From: a bacterium
GTDB taxonomy: Bacteria; Planctomycetota; J058; JAJDCP01
Assembly (NCBI GenBank): GCA_030428695.1
Contig: JAUIEM010000299.1
Coordinates: 1-12,549, forward strand
Direction of reading: 5' to 3'
Length of the DNA: 12,549 nt
Under the pieces are notes generated by a model. The model made no database searches. It saw only the letters and a list, made by a program, of their open reading frames with translations, and was not told the origin of the DNA. Made by a program: the position numbers and the translations under genes. Positions within the stretch are counted from its first letter, which is position 1. Every line of letters starts with the position of its first letter. This document shows positions 4,931-12,252 of the stretch, one piece after another.

Positions 4931-7020
4931 TCGATCTTGACCTTGACCTTGCCGAGCAGCAGCTCCGCCCGGTCGCGGGTGACGAAGGCCTCCTCGAGGG
5001 CGAGCTCCCAGTCGGGCTCGACCCGCTTGTGGAACACGGTCCTGCCCTCGACCCGCAGCTTGACCTTCTCGCCGAAGTCGATCAGCGACGGCGTGAAGAA
5101 CACCTCGGCCTGCCGCACCCCGCTGCCCCGGACGTTGATGGTGTTGCCCTCACGCTCCGCCCGCACCCAGCAGTTGTGGACGTCGTCGGCGTTGCGCTCG
5201 GGCAGCTTGTCCTCGGTCTTCGCGATGCGCAGCCAGCGCCGCTCGACGTCGCACTCGCGCACCGCGTACAGCGCGAGCTGCGAACGCTCGCGGTCGCGGA
5301 CGTGGCGGATCGCCCAGCGCAGCGTGGGGTCGAGCTCCTCCGCGAAGCCCTCGTGCTTGCCGCCGCGGAACTCGACGTAGGTCGCGTCGCACTCCAGCCG
5401 CGCGAGCTCCATGATGCTCTGGCGGTTGAACTTCGGCGCGAGGCCGTCCTCGGAGCCGTCGACGACGTACAGGGCGGTGTCCTCGAAGTTGTCGTGGGAG
5501 GCGACGTCGCGGGAGCAGCCGATGTAGGGCATCACCCCGGCGTAGCGCCCGGCGTGGCTGCCGCCGATGTCCCAGCTGGCGTGGCCGCCCTGGGAGTGTC
5601 CGGCGAGGTACACGCGGTCGAAGTCGAGGTGGAAGCGGCGGGCGGCGTCCGGCACCGCGTCGATCACGGAGTGGTGCTCCTCGTCGCTGTTCTTGTACCC
5701 CCACTTGCGCCCGTAGATGTACTCCGGGGCGAGCAGCACGACGCCGTAGCGCTCGCAGACCGGGCCCCAGGTGCCGACGACGTCCTCGGCGGTCGAGTGC
5801 TGGCCGTGCAGGGCGACCAGCACCGGCCAGGCGCGGTCGGGGGTGTAGTCGGAGGGCAGCTGGACGTAGTAGTGGAAGCGCCGGCCGTGCTCGTAGCGTT
5901 CCCAGCGCACCGGCGCCTCGAGGGGCGCGAAGGCGGCCGCGTGCTCGAGCAGCGCGCACTTGACCGCGAAGGGCAGCTCGCTGCGCTCGAGGTCGCGGCC
6001 GAGGCCGCGGGCCCCCTTGTCCTTGTCCTGCTGGAAGAAGGCCGCGATCTCCGCGGCCAGCGCTGCGGCTTCCTCGAGCTGGTCGGCTCGCCAGGGAGCG
6101 TCGGCGAACGGGGCCGCCCAGGCCTCGAGCAGGTGGGGCAGCAGCGCGGCCGGCAGCTCGCCCTCGAGGCTCGCGAGCAGCCCGGCGGCGCGCTCTGCCT
6201 CGGGCACCGTCGGGCGGCGCTCGAGGCCGCGGGCGGCGAGGGCGGCCGCGACCTCATCGCGCAGGGCCAGGCCGGCGTCGAGGGAGTCGAGCAGCGGGTG
6301 GGTCCAGGCCGCGTCGCGCAGCGGGCGGAGGCGCCGCTCCGCCTCGTCCCAGGCCGCCCGGAAGAGCAGCCGCTCGAGGTCGAGCAGCGCCTCCTCGCGG
6401 ACGATCGCGAGCACCTCGTCGCGGGCGCCCTCGGCGCCGAGGGCCTCGGCCCGGGCGACCCAGCTCTCGGCCCGGGCGAGGTCGCCGATGCGGGCGAAGA
6501 AACGCGCCGCCTTACGCACCGCGGCGACGTCCGCGCGATCGACCGAGCCCTCGACCAGCATCGTCGGCAGGTGGCCGCCGACCCGCAGGGGCCAGGTGAT
6601 GCGGTGGCCGTACTCGACGCCGCGCACGGTGAAGCCGTCGGGGGCGACGCGGGCGATCGCCATCGTGAAGCTGATGCTGCCGAGCTCGGGGTCCTTGCAG
6701 GAGTAGGGGACCGTGCCGTCCATCTGCCAGGGACCGAACTGGCCGTTGTCGACGATCAGCGCGAGCTCGCCGGCCTTCGGCTGGGCGACCTTCTCCTGGT
6801 GGAAGTGGTAGACCGGCCAGGCCGGCGGCGTCCCGTCGGGGTCCCGGGAGACGACCAGGGCCAGCGGCAGGTACACGTCCTTCTGCGCGGTGCGCACCCG
6901 CAGGAGGTCGTCATGGACCTCGACCTCGCCGTACAGCCGCCGGCCGTCCTCGGTGACGACCAGCTCCTGGGTCTGGGCGCAGATCGACAGGGCCAGGAGG
7001 AGCGGGAGCAGGCGGCGCAT
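4927..7020 (-). CDS. Exported alpha/beta-hydrolase (PHB-depolymerase/esterase-like), multidomain
   Basis: A 697-residue exported hydrolase. Residues 1-15 are a signal peptide (MRRLLPLLLALSIC). The Cys14 context LSIC is a poor lipobox. Residues ~19-55 form a small beta module around EDGRRLYGEV. A long region, about 165-380, is Ala/Leu/Glu-rich and helical, possibly repeat-like. The hydrolase domain (about 390-570) has HG at 405-406 for the oxyanion loop, nucleophile Ser476 in GHSQGGHAS, Asp525 in GSEDGLAP and His556 in GGKHEGF. The triad is therefore complete. The last ~110 residues form a beta-rich domain ending in DRAELLLGKVKVKID, a tail style I associate with planctomycete hydrolases. The substrate is unknown; ester bonds in polymers or glycans are plausible. 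The start at 7020 has GGAGGT seven bases upstream. The stop lies inside the CTCAG repeat of the palindromic element. Confidence 0.8.
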   Translation of the reverse strand: MRRLLPLLLALSICAQTQELVVTEDGRRLYGEVEVHDDLLRVRTAQKDVYLPLALVVSRDPDGTPPAWPVYHFHQEKVAQPKAGELALIVDNGQFGPWQMDGTVPYSCKDPELGSISFTMAIARVAPDGFTVRGVEYGHRITWPLRVGGHLPTMLVEGSVDRADVAAVRKAARFFARIGDLARAESWVARAEALGAEGARDEVLAIVREEALLDLERLLFRAAWDEAERRLRPLRDAAWTHPLLDSLDAGLALRDEVAAALAARGLERRPTVPEAERAAGLLASLEGELPAALLPHLLEAWAAPFADAPWRADQLEEAAALAAEIAAFFQQDKDKGARGLGRDLERSELPFAVKCALLEHAAAFAPLEAPVRWERYEHGRRFHYYVQLPSDYTPDRAWPVLVALHGQHSTAEDVVGTWGPVCERYGVVLLAPEYIYGRKWGYKNSDEEHHSVIDAVPDAARRFHLDFDRVYLAGHSQGGHASWDIGGSHAGRYAGVMPYIGCSRDVASHDNFEDTALYVVDGSEDGLAPKFNRQSIMELARLECDATYVEFRGGKHEGFAEELDPTLRWAIRHVRDRERSQLALYAVRECDVERRWLRIAKTEDKLPERNADDVHNCWVRAEREGNTINVRGSGVRQAEVFFTPSLIDFGEKVKLRVEGRTVFHKRVEPDWELALEEAFVTRDRAELLLGKVKVKID

Positions 7021-7047
7021 CGGAGGGACCTCCACGGTCGGGCAGGT

Positions 7048-7056
7048 AGTGTACCA
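7048..7056 (-). promoter_or_regulatory. Extended -10 promoter of the esterase gene
   Basis: On the minus strand TGGTACACT combines a TGN extension with a TACACT -10 box, 27 bases upstream of the ATG at 7020. No convincing -35 is visible, which an extended -10 can tolerate. It rules against the longer frame starting at 7059. Confidence 0.45.
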
Positions 7057-7086
7057 CACCGGGACCCGCGGTCCGGCTCCGACGCA

Positions 7087-7122
7087 CGCGTCCCGGCCTC
7101 CGCAGAGCGGGACCGGGACGCG
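7087..7122 (-). terminator. Strong stem-loop after the PDZ gene, terminator-like without a T-tract
   Basis: CGCGTCCCGG (7087-7096) and CCGGGACGCG (7113-7122) form a perfect 10-bp stem. The 16-base loop can fold again (CCGC, AGA, GCGG). It begins about 20 bases after the PDZ gene stop and lies before the esterase promoter. No run of T follows on the minus strand, so intrinsic termination is uncertain. It may act with Rho or protect the 3' end of the mRNA. Confidence 0.45.
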
Positions 7123-7142
7123 GGGTGCAGCAGGAGGCGGGA

Positions 7143-8285
7143 TCAGGGCGCGCGGGTGCCGAGGGTGACCTCGATCGCGTGCTGGGCGTCGCCGCGCAGG
7201 ACGGTGACCGTGACCGCGTCGCCGGGCGCCCTGGTGCTCAGCACCGAGACGATGTCGTCGTAGCCGTTGATCGCGGTGCCGGCGATCGACAGGAGCACGT
7301 CCCCGGCCTGGATGCCGGCGGTCGCCGCGGGGCCGCCGTCGGCGACCGAGGGGATCGAGACCGTCACGTCGCCGTTCTCGTCCTCGATCGCGAGGCCGAT
7401 GCCGAGCCAGGCCCGCGGCCGGGCGTCGGGCACCGGCACCGCGGGCGGGGCCGGCGGCGCGGGCGGCGCGACCTCGGGGACCGGCACGACCATGCCGCCG
7501 AAGGGGGTGTCGCCCTCACCGGGGATGATCACGCGGCCGAAGGGCACCGCTTCGCCCTGGGGCAGCATGCGGAAGCCCATCCCGCTTGCCGGCTTCGGCT
7601 GCGCGAACTCCATCGACACGATCTTGTCGCGGGCGACCTCGAGGGTGCCGTGGTCGGTCTCGAAGGTGATGGTCTTCTCGCCGGCGGCGGCGAGGCGGCC
7701 GGAGAGCACGTCGCCGTTGGCGAAGTGCAGGACGTCCTTGTCCGCGTTGTGGCGGTGGGGGGCGGCGAGCCGGGCGCGCAGCGTCCGCGTCTGGGCGGGC
7801 ATCGTGTGCGTGCTGCCGTCGGACAGGATCGTGAAGTCGAGCTCCTCGACCTGCTCGTCGAGCAGGTGCGGAGCGTCCGGACGGAGCACGCGCAGCCGGC
7901 GGTGCACGCCGTCATCGCCGAGCTCGAAGCTGTGCAGCTCGGACCTGTCGAGCCACACCCCGGGCTTCTCGCCATGCAGCTCGATCACCCGCTGGCGGCC
8001 GTCCGGCGCGACCATCACGCGGCGGCGCACGGTCGGCCCCTCCTCGTGCAGCAGCTCGTCGAGCTCGAAGACCTCGACGCCCTCCGCGGCGCCCTCGAGC
8101 GCCTCGGCCAGCTTCTGCAGGGTCTCGGCGTCCAGCTGGCCTTCCAGGGACTCGAGCAGCTTCTGGACATCGCCGAGCTCGTCGAGCTTCAGCTCGAGGC
8201 GCAGCTCCTTCTCTTCCTCTATTTCCTGGCCCAGGCTGAGCCCGCACAGGGCGAGCAACAGGACCGCGGTGATCGTCGGGCGCAT
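7143..8285 (-). CDS. Exported PDZ-domain protein of unknown function
   Basis: A 380-residue protein with a signal peptide (MRPTITAVLLLALCGLSLGQ, cleavage near 20). Residues 21-85 are acidic and helical. Residues ~186-227 form a small beta module (HFANGDVLSGRL to KIVSMEF), similar in style to the N-terminal module of the neighbouring esterase. Residues 268-290 are a Pro/Ala/Val linker. A C-terminal PDZ domain spans about 292-376, with the carboxylate-binding loop WLGIGL and the usual AGIQAGDVLLSIAG. No protease Ser/His/Asp site is visible, so it is not a DegP-like enzyme. It is more likely a periplasmic binding or scaffold protein; its partner is unknown. An ATG two codons upstream (8291) abuts GAGAGG and is too close to it. 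The ATG at 8285 has GAGAGG six bases upstream. Confidence 0.75.
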   Translation of the reverse strand: MRPTITAVLLLALCGLSLGQEIEEEKELRLELKLDELGDVQKLLESLEGQLDAETLQKLAEALEGAAEGVEVFELDELLHEEGPTVRRRVMVAPDGRQRVIELHGEKPGVWLDRSELHSFELGDDGVHRRLRVLRPDAPHLLDEQVEELDFTILSDGSTHTMPAQTRTLRARLAAPHRHNADKDVLHFANGDVLSGRLAAAGEKTITFETDHGTLEVARDKIVSMEFAQPKPASGMGFRMLPQGEAVPFGRVIIPGEGDTPFGGMVVPVPEVAPPAPPAPPAVPVPDARPRAWLGIGLAIEDENGDVTVSIPSVADGGPAATAGIQAGDVLLSIAGTAINGYDDIVSVLSTRAPGDAVTVTVLRGDAQHAIEVTLGTRAP

Positions 8286-8345
8286 CTCCATCCTCTCTTC
8301 TCGGGTTGCACAAGGGGAGACGCGGGCGGAAGAGGTGCGGATGGG

Positions 8346-8390
8346 AAAAAATGAAAGCGGGTCGAGAACGAGCCTCGACTCGAGGGCTCT
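8346..8390 (-). terminator. Possible terminator of the PhoX-family gene
   Basis: About 35 bases after the stop, GAGCCTCGACTCGAGGGCTC (+ strand 8370-8389) can fold into a seven-pair hairpin with one bulge. Another overlapping stem, TCGAG/CTCGA, lies at 8362-8378. A run of six T on the minus strand (complement of 8346-8351) follows, but about ten bases beyond the nearest stem. The parts of an intrinsic terminator are present but loosely spaced. The 138-bp gap to the PDZ gene holds nothing else I can support. Confidence 0.35.
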
Positions 8391-8423
8391 CGGGGCGGAA
8401 GCGAAGCAAGGTGGGAGGCGGGC

Positions 8424-10289
8424 TCAGCCGATCGGGCCGCCGTCGTCGCGGGTGATCACGACGACCGACGGACGGGGCGGGATCTTGTTCTCGTCATCGA
8501 AGTCCGGCCAGCGGGTCTTCGGCTCGTCGAAGCTGCCGCCCGCGCCGGGATGCTGCACCGCGACGAACAGCGTGCGCCCGTCCGGCGTGAAGCGCGGCCC
8601 GCACAGCTCCGCGCCGGCCGGCGCGGCGTAGAACAGCCGGGTCAGGGCGCGGCCGGGGCCGTCGCAGTCGGCGGCGCGCAAGCCGTCGGGGATACCGGAC
8701 TTCTGGGCGCCGTCGGTCGAGATCCAGATGCGGCCCCCGGGGTCGAAGGCGACGTTGTCGGGACAGGACAGCCAGCCGTCCTCGTCGACCCGCGGATGGT
8801 AGAGCGCGCGGTGCTCCGGCTGCGCGGGATCGCCGCCGAGCAGGAACACGTTCCAGCTGAAGTTCAGGGCCGCGTGGTCCCTCCCGCCGTCTCCTTCCGG
8901 CGGCTCGAGCTCGAGGATGTGACCGTGGCGGTTCGGCCCGCGGGGGTTGGCCGCGTCGACCTGGTCGTCCTTGCGGGAGCTGTTGTTGGTCAGGGCGACG
9001 TAGACCTTCTGGTTGACCGGGTTGGTCTCGACGTCCTCCGGCCGGTCGAGGGGGGTCGCCCCGAGCAGATCGGCGGCCCGCCGCGCCTCGATCATCACGT
9101 CGGCCTGCGAGGCGAAACCGTGCACCGGGGTGAGCGGTCCGGTTCCCCACACCAACGGCAGCCACTGGCAGGTGCCGCTGGCGGCGAAGCGCGCGACGAA
9201 CAGGGTGCCGTTGTCGAGCAGCTCGCGGTTCGCGTGGCGGTCGTCGGGATCGTAGCGCTCGGCGGAGACGTACTTGTAGACGTACTCGAACTTGTCGTCG
9301 TCGCCGGAGTAGACCACGACGCGGCCGTCCGGGTTGAGCACGCAGGTCGCGCCCTCGTGCTTGAAGCGACCGAGCGCGGTGCGTTTGACCGGCACCGCGG
9401 TCGGGTCGTAGGGGTCGAGCTCGACGATCCAGCCGAAGCGGTTGGCCTCGTGGGGCTCCTTCTGCAGGTCGAAGCGGTCGATGTACTGGCCCCAGGGGTA
9501 GTCCGGCCAGCGGAACCCGTAACGATCGAGAGCCGCCGCCTCCGCGCACTGGTCGGCATCGCCTGTGAAGTATTTGTCGAAGTTTTCCTCGGCGATCAGG
9601 ACCGTGCCCCACGGAGTGACGCCGCCGGCGCAGTTGTTGATCGTCCCGTAGACCCGGCGGCCCGAGCTGTCCGCCGAGGTCTGCAGCCGCTTGTGCCCCG
9701 CGGCCGGACCCTCGACGCGCATCTCGGTGTGTGCGGTGAGGCGCCGGGCGTAGCGGCTGTTCTGCACGACGCGCCAGCGACCGTCGACCTTCTGGACTTC
9801 GATCACCGAGTGGCCGGAGGCGGCCATCTCGACGGCGGCCTGTGCGGCGCTCTTGCACTCGGCGTACTTCGTGTCGGTGAACATCAGCTGGGGCGAGCAG
9901 TACTCGTGGTTGACGCACAGGAGGCCGTGGTCGGAGCTGCCGGAGCCGGCGGGCAGCGGGAAGTAGCCGATGAAGTCGTTGTTCATCCCGAACTGCCGCG
10001 CCTGGGCGTCGGCGTCCAGGGCGTGCGGCGTGAAGGGCGGGGCGTCGCCGAGCACCGGATCGCCCCACCGGATCAAGACCTCGGCGCGATGCCCGGGAGC
10101 GACGGCGTGGTCGACGTCGATCACGTTCGGCAGGCCGCTGAAGCCGAGGCTGCTCGGGCCCTCGGCCCGGGCGCTGGCGGGCATCCCGAGCAGGCCAGCG
10201 GCGGCGAGGGCGAGGCCGCTCTTCAAGGCCGCGCGGCGGGTCAGGCGGGCCTCGATCAGCGCGCGGAGGGGCGGATTGTCGTGTTCCAT
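8424..10289 (-). CDS. PhoX-family (DUF839) phosphatase, Tat-exported
   Basis: A 621-residue member of the PhoX family, metal-dependent alkaline phosphatases that release phosphate from phosphoesters outside the cytoplasm. Characterised PhoX uses iron and calcium. A Tat signal is clear: TRRAALK at 17-23, a hydrophobic stretch, then ASARAEG near 38-44. Family landmarks include NHEY (127-130), GTINNCAGGVTPWGT with Cys220, AEENF (233-237), and further on KHEGATCVLNPDGRVVVYSG. ETNPVNQKVYVALTNNS, DNVAFDPGGRIWISTDG and GPRFTPDGRTLFVAVQHPG follow. The Cys and Glu positions match those used for metal binding in PhoX, and length is normal. Actual substrate preference within this broad family is uncertain. 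The start is set by AGGAG seven bases upstream of 10289 and by a promoter just beyond it. It is divergent from the CIA30-FAS1 gene. Confidence 0.85.
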   Translation of the reverse strand: MEHDNPPLRALIEARLTRRAALKSGLALAAAGLLGMPASARAEGPSSLGFSGLPNVIDVDHAVAPGHRAEVLIRWGDPVLGDAPPFTPHALDADAQARQFGMNNDFIGYFPLPAGSGSSDHGLLCVNHEYCSPQLMFTDTKYAECKSAAQAAVEMAASGHSVIEVQKVDGRWRVVQNSRYARRLTAHTEMRVEGPAAGHKRLQTSADSSGRRVYGTINNCAGGVTPWGTVLIAEENFDKYFTGDADQCAEAAALDRYGFRWPDYPWGQYIDRFDLQKEPHEANRFGWIVELDPYDPTAVPVKRTALGRFKHEGATCVLNPDGRVVVYSGDDDKFEYVYKYVSAERYDPDDRHANRELLDNGTLFVARFAASGTCQWLPLVWGTGPLTPVHGFASQADVMIEARRAADLLGATPLDRPEDVETNPVNQKVYVALTNNSSRKDDQVDAANPRGPNRHGHILELEPPEGDGGRDHAALNFSWNVFLLGGDPAQPEHRALYHPRVDEDGWLSCPDNVAFDPGGRIWISTDGAQKSGIPDGLRAADCDGPGRALTRLFYAAPAGAELCGPRFTPDGRTLFVAVQHPGAGGSFDEPKTRWPDFDDENKIPPRPSVVVITRDDGGPIG

Positions 10290-10317
10290 CGGCGGTCTCC
10301 TTCGGTCCTTGCGCGCC

Positions 10318-10326
10318 ATTGTAGCA
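10318..10326 (-). promoter_or_regulatory. Extended -10 promoter of the PhoX-family gene
   Basis: On the minus strand TGCTACAAT gives a TGN extension plus TACAAT (five of six matches). It lies 28 bases before the ATG at 10289, for a leader of about 22 nt. A weak -35, TCGACG, is 15 bp upstream. I see no Pho-box-like direct repeats, so phosphate control is not supported by the sequence. Confidence 0.5.
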
Positions 10327-10404
10327 GGCTGCGTCGTCCGTCGAGCGTGAAGCTTGCATGAAGGGGAGGGACTGAGTATTTGTCGACGAAATCTATACAA
10401 AGGC

Positions 10405-10433
10405 TTGACACATGGTGCGGCCTTGTCTACAAC
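10405..10433 (+). promoter_or_regulatory. Sigma-70-type promoter of the CIA30-FAS1 gene
   Basis: A perfect TTGACA (10405-10410) is followed after 17 bp by TACAAC (10428-10433, four of six). It lies in the most AT-rich patch of the window (about 10375-10435). The predicted transcript start is near 10440, giving a leader of about 29 nt with GGAGG six bases from the ATG. This is the best promoter in the window. Confidence 0.7.
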
Positions 10434-10468
10434 TAGGAGAGCTGAACCAAGAATCCTGGAGGTGCTCG

Positions 10469-12175
10469 ATGCTTCGTACTGCTCTCGGCCTGGCCTGCGC
10501 GGCGGGCCTGTTTCTCGCTTCCCCTTCGACGGCGCAGGACCTGCGCGTGGTCACCGACTTCGACCAGACCCTGCTCTCGTGGGAGACAGTCAACGACAAC
10601 GTGATGGGGGGCGTGTCCGAGGGCGGCTTCGCCGTCGAGGACGGCGTCCTCGTCTTCTCCGGCGCGACCTCCCTCGAGAACAACGGCGGCTTCTCGAGCA
10701 TCCGCACCCGGCGCGAGAACCTGGGCTTCGCCGACCGCGACGGCCTGACGATCCGGGTGCGCGGCGACGGGCGCAGCTACATCTTCACGATGCGCGCCGA
10801 GAACACCGGCCGCTGGATCCAGTACTGGCACAAGTTCGACACGGTCGCCGGACAGTGGCTCGACGTCGTCCTGCCCTTCGCGGACTTCTATCCGACCAGC
10901 TTCGGGCAGAAGTTGCCCGGCCCCGGCCTCCAGAAGGACCGCGTCGACAACGTCGGCCTGATGATCTACGACAAGCAGGCGGGGCCCTTCTCCCTCGAGT
11001 GCGCGTCGATCGAGGCCTACCAGGGGAACCCGGCCGAGCTCTCGACGCCGGTCTCCGGCAACGACATCGTCTCGACCGCGATCGCCGCCGACGGCTTCGA
11101 GACGCTGGTCGCCGCGGTCGAGGCCGCCGGCCTCGTCGAGGCCCTGCAGGGCGAGGGACCCTTCACCGTGCTCGCCCCGACCGACGGGGCCTTCGCGCAC
11201 GTCCCGGTCGCCGAGCTCGTCAAGCCCGAGAACCGCGCCCGCCTCCAGCAGATCCTGACCTATCACGTGATCCCGGGCCGCTACACCCTGCGTGAGCTGC
11301 TCGCCGAGGACACCTACGCGACCCTGAGCGGCCAGCGCGTCGAGGTCGGGCTCGACGGAGCGAAGGTGCGGATCGGCGAAGCCGGCGTCGTCGCCGCCGA
11401 CATCGTCTGCAGCAACGGCATCATCCACGTGATCGACACCGTGCTCGTGCCCGACGGCCGCACCGTCGTCGAAGCCGCCGCCGGGACCGACATCTTCTCG
11501 ACGCTGGTCGCCGCGGTCCAGGCGGCCGGCCTGGTCGAGACCCTGCAGGGCGAGGGACCCTTCACCGTGCTCGCGCCGACGAACGAGGCCTTCGCGGCCC
11601 TGCCCGACGGCGCCCTCGAGGCGCTGCTACAGCCCGCGCGCCGCGAGCAGCTGCGGGCCGTGCTGCTGCGCCACGTGATCGCCGGCCGGGTGTACGCCGA
11701 CCAGGCGCTCGCCGCCGGTTCCGCCGAGGCCCTCGACGGCGCCACCCTGGCGGTCGACTTCAACGGCAGCCTCGAGATCGCCGACGCCGCGGTGGTGACG
11801 ACCGACATCGACCTCAAGAACGGCGTCGTCCACGCCATCGACACCGTGCTCCTGCCGGAGCACCTCGACCTGAGCACGCCGGCGCCGCGTCCGGAGCACC
11901 CCACCATGCCGACGGTCGAGGAGCGGGCCCGGGACCTGATCGCGCTCGCGATCGACCGCGGCGTGCCGCTGTTCAACGACGGCAACCCCGGCGCCTGCCG
12001 CGCGGTCTACGAGGTGTGCGCCCTGGCCCTGCTCAGCCTCGACGGGCTGCCCCTCGACCGCCACGTGCGCGGGGCGCTGATCGCCGGCCTGCAGCACGAC
12101 GGCAGCGAGCAGGAGCGGGCCTGGGCCCTGCGGCGCGCGCTCGACGCGAGCCGGGAGGCCCTCGGCGCGATGTAG
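10469..12175 (+). CDS. Secreted CIA30-domain protein fused to two fasciclin (FAS1) domains
   Basis: A 568-residue exported protein. Residues 1-22 are a Sec signal peptide ending in STAQ. Residues ~25-185 form a CIA30 (NDUFAF1-like) beta-sandwich: VTDFDQ, NDNVMGGVSEG, and a regularly spaced strand pattern through GLMIYDKQAGPF. CIA30 is named for a complex I assembly factor, but bacterial copies occur in many contexts. FAS1 domain 1 spans about 198-328 and domain 2 about 335-464. Each has the core LAPTxxAF, a YHVIPG/RHVIAG motif and NGxxHxIDTVL. FAS1 domains mediate adhesion or polymer binding at the cell surface. The tail (483-568) is helical and unrecognised. No anchor is seen, so the product is periplasmic or secreted. 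An earlier in-frame ATG at 10412 overlaps the promoter spacer and is rejected. The start at 10469 has GGAGG six bases upstream. Confidence 0.85.
   Translation: MLRTALGLACAAGLFLASPSTAQDLRVVTDFDQTLLSWETVNDNVMGGVSEGGFAVEDGVLVFSGATSLENNGGFSSIRTRRENLGFADRDGLTIRVRGDGRSYIFTMRAENTGRWIQYWHKFDTVAGQWLDVVLPFADFYPTSFGQKLPGPGLQKDRVDNVGLMIYDKQAGPFSLECASIEAYQGNPAELSTPVSGNDIVSTAIAADGFETLVAAVEAAGLVEALQGEGPFTVLAPTDGAFAHVPVAELVKPENRARLQQILTYHVIPGRYTLRELLAEDTYATLSGQRVEVGLDGAKVRIGEAGVVAADIVCSNGIIHVIDTVLVPDGRTVVEAAAGTDIFSTLVAAVQAAGLVETLQGEGPFTVLAPTNEAFAALPDGALEALLQPARREQLRAVLLRHVIAGRVYADQALAAGSAEALDGATLAVDFNGSLEIADAAVVTTDIDLKNGVVHAIDTVLLPEHLDLSTPAPRPEHPTMPTVEERARDLIALAIDRGVPLFNDGNPGACRAVYEVCALALLSLDGLPLDRHVRGALIAGLQHDGSEQERAWALRRALDASREALGAM
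11101..11181 (+). repeat. Copy 1 of an 81-bp direct repeat inside the two FAS1 domains (copy 2 at 11500-11580)
   Basis: Bases 11101-11181 and 11500-11580 match at 76 of 81 positions, 399 bp apart. They code for the same part of FAS1 domains 1 and 2 (TLVAAV through TVLAP). The rest of the two domains is far more diverged, so this patch has been homogenised or is under unusual constraint. Confidence 0.8.
11500..11580 (+). repeat. Copy 2 of the 81-bp FAS1 direct repeat
   Basis: Partner of 11101-11181. The five differences are single-base changes. The longest shared run is about 34 bp, centred on the Gly-Glu-Gly-Pro-Phe codons. Recombination between the two copies would delete exactly 133 codons and leave one hybrid FAS1 domain in frame. 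Confidence 0.8.
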
Positions 12176-12195
12176 GGATCGAGAGCAAGCGGAAG

Positions 12196-12226
12196 AGACG
12201 AGACCCGGGCCTGGCCCGGGTCGTCT
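12196..12226. terminator. Bidirectional hairpin terminator between convergent genes
   Basis: ACCCGGGC (12203-12210), loop CTG, GCCCGGGT (12214-12221) form an eight-pair stem. After a two-base bulge it is extended by AGACG/CGTCT (12196-12200 with 12222-12226). It sits 20 bases after the CIA30-FAS1 stop and 26 bases after the facing gene's stop. T-runs are weak on both sides (some T/C on the minus side). Confidence 0.6.
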
Positions 12227-12252
12227 GCATCAGGCCGGTGGATCGAACGGGA

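Noticed and set aside
7062..7076. Small hairpin GGACC-CGC-GGTCC upstream of the esterase promoter
   Set aside because: Only five pairs with a three-base loop in very GC-rich DNA. Such stems are expected by chance here.
4870..7263. A very long + strand open frame (797 codons) across the esterase
   Set aside because: It is the antisense shadow of the esterase. Its translation is low-complexity Val/Leu/Arg/Gly without motifs, while the minus frame has a signal peptide and a full catalytic triad.
8550..10361. A 603-codon + strand open frame across the PhoX gene
   Set aside because: Stop-free only because of high GC. The minus frame carries the Tat signal and PhoX landmarks throughout.
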